From the NCBI GenBank assembly GCA_026421135.1, contig JAPKCR010000222.1, forward strand, positions 1 to 5,241: 5,241 nt of DNA, written 5' to 3'. The stretch's first letter is position 1. Every line of letters starts with the position of its first letter. A program made the position numbers and the translations under genes. Of the stretch, positions 1-5,033 are shown in pieces. The stretch comes from Sulfitobacter sp. Its GTDB lineage: Bacteria > Pseudomonadota > Alphaproteobacteria > Rhodobacterales > Rhodobacteraceae. The notes under the pieces were generated by a model that worked only from the letters and a program-made list of their open reading frames with translations, ran no database searches and was not told where the DNA came from.

Positions 1-177
1 CTAAAAATTTGCGTTCGCTAGCTGGATTGCTATTTCGGGAGCGTGGCTGGAAACACGCGCGTTCACAAAAGCGGATACAACGATCGCCAAACCCACCGCA
101 TCGGCGACCAACACGACCCAATCGATACGGGTTTCATCCCTATATATCAGGCGCGCCGCTTTAAGCTTGGCCAACAT
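1..177 (-). CDS. Small Flp/type IVb pilin-like membrane protein, 58 aa
   Basis: Translation gives a 58-residue protein that starts at the ATG at 177-175 and ends at a TAG at 3-1. An AAGGA Shine-Dalgarno (plus positions 187-191) sits 9 nt upstream of the start. The protein has a short basic N-terminus (MLAKLKAARL), an acidic stretch RDE at 13-15, then DWVVLVADAVGLAIVVSAF (19-37), one hydrophobic helix. The DWVVL...VGL pattern resembles the Flp-family small pilins of Rhodobacteraceae, where it usually follows a glycine that is the prepilin-peptidase site. Here the residue at the expected glycine position (five before D19, plus the cleavage offset) is D14, so the protein may not be processed. 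An acidic residue, D26, also sits inside the hydrophobic helix. Family members usually lie singly or beside Tad pilus genes; nothing to the left is visible. It could equally be an uncharacterised one-helix membrane protein. The reading frame and RBS are seen directly; the pilin relationship is inferred from remembered motif similarity. Confidence 0.62.
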   Translation of the reverse strand: MLAKLKAARLIYRDETRIDWVVLVADAVGLAIVVSAFVNARVSSHAPEIAIQLANANF

Positions 178-228
178 ACGACGGGATCCTTTGTGGCAGA
201 ACAGATTTCATGCCGCAATGTTGGCAAG
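166..228 (-). repeat. Imperfect inverted repeat spanning the pilin-like start codon
   Basis: The first 12 bases of the pilin-like coding sequence (ATGTTGGCCAAG, minus strand, 177-166) are complementary to CTTGCCAACAT at 228-218 on the same strand, with one unpaired base. The 40-nt stretch between the arms contains the Shine-Dalgarno. If the transcript begins upstream of position 228, the start codon could be paired in a hairpin. The pairing is seen in the sequence; a regulatory role is inference, and chance is possible. Confidence 0.35.
187..191 (-). promoter_or_regulatory. Shine-Dalgarno of the pilin-like gene
   Basis: On the minus strand the sequence reads AAGGA followed by nine bases and then the ATG at 177. 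This spacing is normal and is the main support for calling this short gene. Confidence 0.55.
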
Positions 229-323
229 AGTTTGTGTCGAAATTTTGGTCAGATCATGAGCTGTCTTTGACATCAGGTGCGCGTTTTACAGGCTTGGAGT
301 CCGCGCTAGTTGATCGTAACGTA

Positions 324-1055
324 ATGCTTATGAATGAAAATGTGCTCACATCGCAGCCTCTTGGTTTTCCTGTGCCCGATTTTGTCGCGCCGCCCCTGCC
401 ACCGCGCGAAGGGTTCGCCGGGAAATATGCAAAGCTGGAACCGTTGACGGCGCAGGCCCACGCGGCGTTGCTGTTCAGCGCTTTCGAGGGGCAAGATCAA
501 CTTTGGCATTACATGTACGATGGCCCGTTTTCATCATCGTCTCAGTTTCACCGATGGGTCCGCGATACTGAAACGCGCAATGATCCAATGTTCTATGCGA
601 TCAAGAACCTTGAGACTGGACATTGGGAAGGGGTTGCAAGTTATCTGCGCATCGCCCCTGCCGCCGGTTCGATCGAGGTCGGCTCGATCACTTTCAGCCC
701 AGCGTTGCAACGCACACGCGCCGCGACCGAGGCAATGTATCTTATGATGGCATGGGCATTTGAGGCAGGATACCGACGCTATGAATGGAAATGCAATGCA
801 TTGAACATTCCCTCGCGGCGGGCCGCCCAGCGGCTGGGGTTCAGCTATGAAGGCATCTTTCGTCAGGCCGCTGTGGTGAAGGGGCGCAACCGGGACACAG
901 CTTGGTTTGCAGCGATTGATGCAGAGTGGTCAGGTCTGAAAGCGGCGTTTGACGCATGGCTTTCCCCTAGTAACTTTGACGATGGTGGCAAACAACGCGA
1001 GAGCCTGTCCGACCTGACCAGATTGGTGCGCGTCACAAGCGATCCGCTTGTTTAG
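324..1055 (+). CDS. GNAT family N-acetyltransferase, RimJ/RimL type
   Basis: The product (243 aa from the ATG at 324) is a cytoplasmic acetyl-CoA-dependent N-acetyltransferase of the Acetyltransf_3 (RimJ/RimL) branch of the GNAT superfamily. The leader ends in a GKYAKLEPL strand (33-41), the usual opening of this family. The acetyl-CoA loop is LQRTRAATEAMYLM (128-141), a variant of the Q/RxxGxG/A motif in which R132 and A134 replace the glycines, as is common in this subfamily. The most diagnostic stretch is YEWKCNALN (153-161) followed by SRRAAQRLGFSYEG (164-177). Residues from about 213 on form a polar tail. The frame stays open upstream to 210, but residues before 324 do not look like the family, which usually begins a few residues before a proline-rich segment; ATG 330 is an alternative start. 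No strong Shine-Dalgarno precedes either. The acceptor is unknown: family members modify ribosomal proteins, amino acids, amines or antibiotics. Confidence 0.9.
   Translation: MLMNENVLTSQPLGFPVPDFVAPPLPPREGFAGKYAKLEPLTAQAHAALLFSAFEGQDQLWHYMYDGPFSSSSQFHRWVRDTETRNDPMFYAIKNLETGHWEGVASYLRIAPAAGSIEVGSITFSPALQRTRAATEAMYLMMAWAFEAGYRRYEWKCNALNIPSRRAAQRLGFSYEGIFRQAAVVKGRNRDTAWFAAIDAEWSGLKAAFDAWLSPSNFDDGGKQRESLSDLTRLVRVTSDPLV
1035..1053 (+). terminator. Possible weak terminator hairpin at the GNAT 3' end
   Basis: A perfect 7-bp inverted repeat, ACAAGCG-ATC-CGCTTGT (1035-1051), lies at the last GNAT codons and is followed by only two further T residues before the stop TAG. The stem is short and the T-run brief, so it is at best a weak intrinsic terminator. 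It is the only hairpin in the 11-bp gap region between the two convergent genes. Confidence 0.3.
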
Positions 1056-1066
1056 GCGCACATGTT

Positions 1067-1786
1067 CTAGATTGCGATGCGCTGGGCCAACCGGTTCTGG
1101 ACCAAGCCCGCAATGTTAGCTCTTTCCGCCTCTGTCGGCTGCCCCAAGGCGCGTTTATGTGCCAGTGCGATCGCTGCTTTTTCCAGCGGCGTATCGCAGG
1201 CGCTGCGCGCAACGCCGCCCAGGAATTGCGCGACATAATCCAGCGTGATGGTGTCACCAATATCATCCAGAACATCCGCGATATGGGCCATGTCGTCCTG
1301 ATAGGCGATTTCGTCAGGCTCAACAGTTTCATCCGCCAACACCCGCAGCCCCTTGGGTTGTCGATCCGCAGGCAAAACGGAAAGCACGGATTGTTGGAAT
1401 AGGGTCAATGAGTTCAGCGGCTTTTCGATGAACCCGTCGGCACCTGCCGCAATTGCGTCGGCGGCAAGATGGGTGTCGCCCGAAATAGCCAGGATCGCAT
1501 CAACCCGCGGCTGCGCGCGCGACAGTTCCTGTATCAAATCGATGCCGTTCCCATCTGGCAGGCCTAAATCGGCAATCACCACCGAGGGGCGATAGACTTG
1601 CAGATGCCGTCGGGCGGCACGCAAGCAATCGGCCCGTCTGATCCGCGCGCCAGACCGCAGGCACAAAAGGCGCATCGCCTCACAAGCATAGCGGCTGTCT
1701 TCGATCACCAGAACCGTCAGGCCAAGCAAGGGCCGCTCGGCCGTAGGGCTAGGAAGGGTATCTGTCTGTACGCCCAGCTTTTCCAT
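1067..1786 (-). CDS. Response regulator: receiver domain plus unassigned C-terminal domain
   Basis: A 239-aa cytoplasmic two-component response regulator. After a ~20-residue leader the CheY-like receiver spans about 23-140. It has the acidic pair E29-D30 (VLVIEDS), the phospho-acceptor D73 in IADLGLPDGNG, the switch residue S102 (LAISGD) and the conserved K122-P123 (FIEKPL), so all catalytic positions are intact. The C-terminal ~95 residues (about 145-239) look helical and acidic at first (ETVEPDEIAYQDDMAHIADV), and show no helix-turn-helix, GGDEF, EAL, HD-GYP or AAA+ signature; I do not recognise this part. The start is chosen at the ATG at 1786 because of the strong Shine-Dalgarno directly upstream; the frame extends to a TTG at 1819, which would add 11 residues. 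No histidine kinase is adjacent, so this is an orphan regulator here. It is divergent from mce and convergent with the GNAT gene. Confidence 0.9.
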   Translation of the reverse strand: MEKLGVQTDTLPSPTAERPLLGLTVLVIEDSRYACEAMRLLCLRSGARIRRADCLRAARRHLQVYRPSVVIADLGLPDGNGIDLIQELSRAQPRVDAILAISGDTHLAADAIAAGADGFIEKPLNSLTLFQQSVLSVLPADRQPKGLRVLADETVEPDEIAYQDDMAHIADVLDDIGDTITLDYVAQFLGGVARSACDTPLEKAAIALAHKRALGQPTEAERANIAGLVQNRLAQRIAI

Positions 1787-1790
1787 CTTA

Positions 1791-1799
1791 TCCTTCTCC
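1791..1799 (-). promoter_or_regulatory. Strong Shine-Dalgarno fixing the response regulator start
   Basis: The minus strand reads GGAGAAGGA, followed by TAAG and the ATG at 1786. The GGAG part is 9 nt and the AGGA part 4 nt from the ATG. This favours ATG 1786 over the upstream TTG at 1819. Confidence 0.7.
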
Positions 1800-1844
1800 A
1801 ATACATTCCGACGACTCAATGGTTAGGGGCGCTTGGCTAATAGG

Positions 1845-1854
1845 ACGTTAACGT
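1845..1854. promoter_or_regulatory. 10-bp perfect palindrome in the divergent intergenic region
   Basis: ACGTTAACGT is its own reverse complement and lies between the response regulator and mce, 59 bp from the regulator start and 69 bp from the mce start. Symmetric sites in divergent promoter regions often bind dimeric regulators. No protein can be assigned, and a 10-bp palindrome can occur by chance. Confidence 0.3.
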
Positions 1855-1885
1855 GACGCATTGCTCTTGGATCAAACCCGGCCCA

Positions 1886-1902
1886 TAAACTTACAAAGTT
1901 TA
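1886..1902. promoter_or_regulatory. Interrupted palindrome just upstream of the mce RBS
   Basis: TAAACTT-ACA-AAGTTTA is a perfect 7-bp inverted repeat with a 3-base centre, ending 8 bases before the AGGAGA ribosome binding site of mce. It could be an operator or a small AU-rich hairpin in the 5' untranslated region. It lacks a T-tail and GC stem, so it is unlikely to terminate transcription. Confidence 0.35.
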
Positions 1903-1910
1903 AGAAATGC

Positions 1911-1916
1911 AGGAGA
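1911..1916 (+). promoter_or_regulatory. Shine-Dalgarno of mce
   Basis: AGGAGA precedes two consecutive ATG codons, at 1920 and 1923. The GGAG core is 4 nt from the first and 7 nt from the second, which favours 1923. The family's usual N-terminus, MIGRLNHVAIAV, agrees with that choice. Confidence 0.65.
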
Positions 1917-1922
1917 AATATG

Positions 1923-2327
1923 ATGATCGGTCGCCTTAACCACGTAGCAATTGCCGTGCCAGATTTGGAAGCTGCTGCAAACCAGTACCGCAATGCCCTT
2001 GGTGCGAATGTGGGCCCGGCGCAGGATGAACCCGATCACGGTGTAACGGTCATCTTTATCGAATTGCCGAACACCAAAATCGAACTTCTTTATCCGCTGG
2101 GCGACGACAGCCCGATCAACGGCTTTCTGGAAAAGAATCCCGCCGGTGGCATCCATCACATCTGCTACGAAGTGGACGACATCATCGCGGCCCGTGACCA
2201 CCTGAAATCTACTGGTGCCCGCGTTCTGGGCAACGGAGAGCCTAAAATTGGTGCTCACGGCAAGCCGGTGATCTTCCTGCACCCGAAAGACTTTAACGGC
2301 GCGTTGGTCGAGCTGGAGCAGGTATAA
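1923..2327 (+). CDS. mce: Methylmalonyl-CoA epimerase
   Basis: A 134-aa enzyme of the vicinal-oxygen-chelate (VOC/glyoxalase) fold that interconverts (S)- and (R)-methylmalonyl-CoA, linking propionyl-CoA carboxylase to methylmalonyl-CoA mutase in the cytoplasm. It has two beta-alpha-beta modules: the first begins MIGRLNHVAIAVPDLEAA (1-18), the second GGIHHICYEVDDI (75-87). The expected divalent-metal ligands are present: H7, E54 in KIELLYP (a glutamine in the Propionibacterium enzyme), a histidine of the H78-H79 pair, and E130 in GALVELEQ. The length matches the family (about 134-148 aa). A start three bases earlier (1920) is possible and would add one methionine. The gene is followed after two bases by the DUF1467 gene, a common alphaproteobacterial arrangement. 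The genes for the carboxylase and mutase are not in this window. Assignment rests on close motif agreement with this subfamily rather than general VOC similarity. Confidence 0.95.
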   Translation: MIGRLNHVAIAVPDLEAAANQYRNALGANVGPAQDEPDHGVTVIFIELPNTKIELLYPLGDDSPINGFLEKNPAGGIHHICYEVDDIIAARDHLKSTGARVLGNGEPKIGAHGKPVIFLHPKDFNGALVELEQV

Positions 2328-2329
2328 CC

Positions 2330-2623
2330 ATGGGAGTCACATCCGCCCTCGTTCTGTTTGCCGTTATCTGGTCGATGATCTTTATGATCTCCCTTCCCAT
2401 TCGGGTGAAAACCCAAGGGGATTTGGGCGAGATTGTTGAGGGCACACATGCCGGTGCACCTGAACAACATCACCTGAAGAAGAAGGCATGGTGGACAACG
2501 GGCATTACGCTAGTGCTTTGGATGTTCACCGTCTGGTTTATTCAGTCCGGATTGGTCACCGTGGCGGATATTGAATATTGGCTGCATGGGGATCTGACAC
2601 CAATCGGTGGAACAGGTGGGTAA
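2330..2623 (+). CDS. DUF1467 family small membrane protein
   Basis: A 97-aa predicted inner-membrane protein of unknown function. It has two hydrophobic helices, about residues 3-22 and 54-74. Between them lies the signature SLPIRVKTQGDLGEIVEGTHAGAPE (read in two parts: SLPIRVKTQGDLGE at 21-34 and IVEGTHAGAPE at 35-45), followed by the basic HHLKKKAWWTT (47-57), which matches my memory of DUF1467. The ATG begins two bases after the mce stop codon, and the purine-rich GGAGCAGG at the end of mce serves as ribosome binding site, so the two genes are very likely cotranscribed and translationally coupled. No function is known for the family; its steady partnership with mce in alphaproteobacteria is suggestive only. 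The last 68 bp of the gene overlap the 3' end of the opposite-strand EI24 gene. A short polar tail (DLTPIGGTGG, 88-97) follows the second helix. Confidence 0.9.
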   Translation: MGVTSALVLFAVIWSMIFMISLPIRVKTQGDLGEIVEGTHAGAPEQHHLKKKAWWTTGITLVLWMFTVWFIQSGLVTVADIEYWLHGDLTPIGGTGG

Positions 2624-3290
2624 AGGTTGCTGCCCCTAGTATCGGAATAACAAGGTTCAGCAGGGGAACGGAAAGTGGCATCGCCATCAACACTCCTGCG
2701 GCCCAAATCGTTGGCATGTGGCGGCGTCTCAGCTTTTTGGCCTCGACCCTTCCGACACGACGGATGGCAGCGAGTGTGAAATATTCACGGCCCAGCAGAA
2801 AGCCGTTCACCGTCCAAAAGATCAATGGCGCAAGTGGCGCAAAGATGATGTAGAACACCAGCGCCACCAGATTGACGCCGATCAGCACCCCCATAAAATT
2901 GACCGTATCACGCAGTGCATCGCCAATAGGCACGTGGTTTGCGCGGGGCAGGTGTGGGTAATGTTTGGCCTCGACGGCATCGGCCACGTCGTCCAAAAAC
3001 ATCGATGTGATCGCTGATGCGACCGGAATCATCAAAAATACCGACAGAAACATCAGCAACAAAGCCGCGCCCCAGCTGAACAGGTCGTCCACCCAGGTGA
3101 CTTCACCCACCAAGGGGAGCCAGGTCGTATCGCCCGTCAACCATCCGACGAACCAGACGAAAGCAGCGGCGATGCCGATCAGCGAAACCAGCGCCAATGC
3201 GATGCCCTTAAAGAATACGCGACGGAAGCGTGGGTCAGTCAATTGGCCAAGCGCGAGACCGATGGCCTTAAAGATTTCCGTCAAAGCCAT
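2556..3290 (-). CDS. EI24 domain-containing (CysZ-like) membrane protein
   Basis: A 244-aa polytopic inner-membrane protein of the EI24/CysZ (Pfam EI24) family. Four hydrophobic regions are visible: about 28-50, 72-97, 132-160 and 195-222. The signature NGFLLGREYFTLAAIRR (162-178) between the third and fourth is characteristic of the family. CysZ of enterobacteria is a sulfate permease; alphaproteobacterial members like this one are mostly uncharacterised, so sulfate transport is only a possibility and I give no symbol. The family-like part ends at THLFHRL (224-230), followed by a 14-residue polar tail; the last 68 bp of the gene lie opposite the DUF1467 gene. The start ATG at 3290 overlaps the end of the nitroreductase gene by 10 bp (its TGA is at 3283-3281). 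Only a poor Shine-Dalgarno is visible, so translation probably depends on coupling to that gene. Confidence 0.9.
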   Translation of the reverse strand: MALTEIFKAIGLALGQLTDPRFRRVFFKGIALALVSLIGIAAAFVWFVGWLTGDTTWLPLVGEVTWVDDLFSWGAALLLMFLSVFLMIPVASAITSMFLDDVADAVEAKHYPHLPRANHVPIGDALRDTVNFMGVLIGVNLVALVFYIIFAPLAPLIFWTVNGFLLGREYFTLAAIRRVGRVEAKKLRRRHMPTIWAAGVLMAMPLSVPLLNLVIPILGAATFTHLFHRLVSDPHAANIQYPPR

Positions 3291-3853
3291 GTGGTCAACG
3301 CCGTGATGTCGGGACGTGGGCGTTCTGGCGGGGCAGAGGTCTCTGTCCCGATGTGGATGATGCCCGCGATGCGTTCATTCTCGGCTAGGCTGAGCCCCTT
3401 TTCCATAAATTCACGGTCGTGGCTGACCCAACCACTTAGCCAGTTTGCACCCCAACCCGCAGCCAAGGCCGCGTTCGTTAGCGCAAGGCAGACGGCACCG
3501 GCGGAATAGGTCTGCTCAAGCGGAGGGATCTTTGGCGATGGCTTTTGCACCTCGACCACGACTACGGCCAGATGACCCTGATCAAACTGGCTGCGCCCTT
3601 TTTGAACTTGCTCGGCGTCAAAGCCCAAAGCTTCTCCCCGAGCCTGCGCGATGTCCGCCAAACGGCCCATCGCAGGCTTGTCGATCACGATAAACCGCCA
3701 CGGCTCAAGCTTGCCATGATCCGGTGTGCGCGCGGCTGCCGTCAGCAAGGGCAGCAGCGTGTCATGGTCTGGCACGGGGGTAGTGAGTGTCTTGGCGGGC
3801 CGGGACCGGCGGGTTTGCAGAAAATGTAGTGCGTCTAGGTTCGGTGTTGGCAT
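3281..3853 (-). CDS. YdjA-like nitroreductase family FMN oxidoreductase
   Basis: A 190-aa cytoplasmic flavoprotein of the small nitroreductase subfamily typified by E. coli YdjA (183 aa, similar length). Such enzymes bind FMN as dimers and use NAD(P)H to reduce nitro- or quinone-type compounds; the natural substrate is generally unknown. Family marks are the N-terminal RRS (15-17) that contacts FMN phosphate, the stretch TAAARTPDHGKLEPWRFIVI (38-57), the mid-protein QTYSAGAVCLALTNAALAAG (114-133), the GANWLSGW segment (135-142) and GIIHIGT (164-170) near the C-terminus. The start ATG at 3853 has an AGAGAGA purine stretch upstream. The gene lies 10 bp after the deacetylase-like gene and overlaps the EI24 gene by 10 bp, so all three are probably one transcript. 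The YdjA-type assignment is firm; the reaction is not. Confidence 0.93.
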   Translation of the reverse strand: MPTPNLDALHFLQTRRSRPAKTLTTPVPDHDTLLPLLTAAARTPDHGKLEPWRFIVIDKPAMGRLADIAQARGEALGFDAEQVQKGRSQFDQGHLAVVVVEVQKPSPKIPPLEQTYSAGAVCLALTNAALAAGWGANWLSGWVSHDREFMEKGLSLAENERIAGIIHIGTETSAPPERPRPDITALTTWL

Positions 3854-3863
3854 GAGGTCTCTC

Positions 3864-4970
3864 TTACAGGTTCAGCTCTTGCGCCATTGTATCAATTGCA
3901 TCGCGCAGGAAGGCGTCAAATTTCGGGCTGGGCTGGCGGATACGATAGTTCTCCGCGTGCGGATCTGGCGCGACGGTATCACTGTCTGCGAGGGCCGCGA
4001 TGGTGGCGTGACCACAGAACGGGACATAGGCCTCTGAATAGCCGCCTTCGTGGACAAGGACCAGCTTGCCCTCGCAAAGTTTTTGCGAAGTTTCTTTGAT
4101 TTTGCGGGTCATGGCGGCAAAGGTTTCGGCAGTTGCCTGCATCCGCGCCAACGGGTCCACGATTGCAGCGTCAAATCCACATGCGACGATGATCATATCG
4201 GGCTGGAACGCCTCAAGCGCCGGGATCACGATGCGGTCCAACGCGTGCAGATAGGCGGTGTGGCCTGATCCTGCATGTAGGGGCAGGTTGATGTTGAAAC
4301 CTTCACCTGCGCCCTTGCCACGATCCGCCAGCGCGCCTGTATCCAGTGGATAGTTCCCCTCTTGGTGCAGTGAAATGGTCAGCACGTCATCGCGATCATA
4401 GAATATCGCTTCAGTCCCGTTGCCGTGGTGCACATCCCAATCAACTACGGCGACGCGGCCCAGCAATCCTTTGGCCTTTGCGGCCTCGATCGCGATGGCG
4501 ATGTTTGCCAAGAGACAAAACCCATTGGGAAAGTCTGGCAAGGCGTGATGACCCGGGGGGCGGCTGAGGGCGTAGGCATTTTGCAAGTCGCCTGTTGCGA
4601 CAGCTTCGACTGCGGCGATTGAAAGGCCAGCAGACAGGGCAGCGATCTCGAACCCGCCAGCGGCAAAGGGTGTACGTAAACCCAGTTCGCCACCGCCAGC
4701 GTCTGACAGACGTTTAAACTCATCCAGATAGGCCGCTGGGTGCACGCGCCGCAACTCAGCACGGGTGGCAGGAGCAGCGCTGCGCACGTCCAGCTCGGCC
4801 ATGAGGCCGGTGACCTCCATCAGGTTGCGCAAACGGCGTTTGGTTTCAGGGTTCTCTGGCAGACCGCCCGATGCCAAAGGTTGAACCAGCCCGCCGATGG
4901 GCATGGTAAAAGCATAGTTACCGCCCGCATGCCAAAAACAGCGTTCATCCATGAAAAAGCCGGTGGTCAT
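3864..4970 (-). CDS. Class II histone deacetylase-like amidohydrolase (HDAH type)
   Basis: A 368-aa zinc-dependent deacetylase-superfamily enzyme close in length and motif order to the bacterial class II amidohydrolase HDAH. The catalytic set is complete: the charge-relay histidines H141-H142 in SRPPGHHALPDF, zinc ligands D179 and H181 in VVDWDVHHGNGT, zinc ligand D267 in ACGFDAAIVDPLARM, and the transition-state tyrosine Y311 in VHEGGYSEAYVPFCG. The N-terminus (MTTGFFMDERCFWHAGGNYA) and PETKRRLRNL (41-50) also fit this group. Known bacterial members remove acetyl groups from lysine-like or polyamine substrates in vitro; physiological targets are mostly unknown, and histone is not implied. 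The start at 4970 has AGGGGA (plus 4979-4984) 8 nt upstream. The nitroreductase gene follows after 10 bp; the VOC gene precedes by 63 bp. An acetylpolyamine or acetoin-utilisation label would be an alternative, but the motifs favour HDAH. Confidence 0.95.
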   Translation of the reverse strand: MTTGFFMDERCFWHAGGNYAFTMPIGGLVQPLASGGLPENPETKRRLRNLMEVTGLMAELDVRSAAPATRAELRRVHPAAYLDEFKRLSDAGGGELGLRTPFAAGGFEIAALSAGLSIAAVEAVATGDLQNAYALSRPPGHHALPDFPNGFCLLANIAIAIEAAKAKGLLGRVAVVDWDVHHGNGTEAIFYDRDDVLTISLHQEGNYPLDTGALADRGKGAGEGFNINLPLHAGSGHTAYLHALDRIVIPALEAFQPDMIIVACGFDAAIVDPLARMQATAETFAAMTRKIKETSQKLCEGKLVLVHEGGYSEAYVPFCGHATIAALADSDTVAPDPHAENYRIRQPSPKFDAFLRDAIDTMAQELNL

Positions 4971-5033
4971 CCTGTCATTCCCCTATTTGCTCGTTTGGAA
5001 ACTGACGTGACACGGTTGGTTTGTCCATGATGC

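Noticed and set aside
43..270. Plus-strand open frame of 75 codons at the left edge
   Set aside because: It lies antisense to the pilin-like gene, has no Shine-Dalgarno and gives a low-complexity polar product with no family look.
267..272. TTGACA, a perfect -35 consensus on the plus strand before the GNAT gene
   Set aside because: The expected -10 position 16-18 bp downstream (289-296) has no TATAAT-like sequence, so a promoter cannot be supported from the match alone.
210..323. N-terminal extension of the GNAT protein to the ATG at 210
   Set aside because: The extra 38 residues do not resemble the family N-terminus and run across the divergent intergenic region.
1872..2282. 136-codon open frame on the minus strand opposite mce
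   Set aside because: It is a shadow of the well-conserved mce frame; the product shows no recognisable motif and would overlap the mce control region.
4445..4762. 105-codon minus-strand frame within the deacetylase-like gene
   Set aside because: It lies in another frame of a gene with a complete catalytic motif set and gives a cysteine- and proline-rich shadow product.
4968..4978. ATG-ACA-GGA-TGA mini-frame overlapping the deacetylase-like start codon
   Set aside because: A three-codon frame by chance near a start is common, and the AGGGGA spacing fits the main ATG at 4970.
5006..5014. CGTGACACG near-palindrome upstream of the deacetylase-like gene
   Set aside because: The arms are only 4 bp, which is too short to separate from chance.
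4974..5027. 17-codon minus-strand frame (ATG at 5027, TGA at 4976-4974) before the deacetylase-like gene
   Set aside because: It could be a leader peptide, but it lacks a clear Shine-Dalgarno and has no attenuator-like hairpin or codon bias; chance is the simpler explanation.
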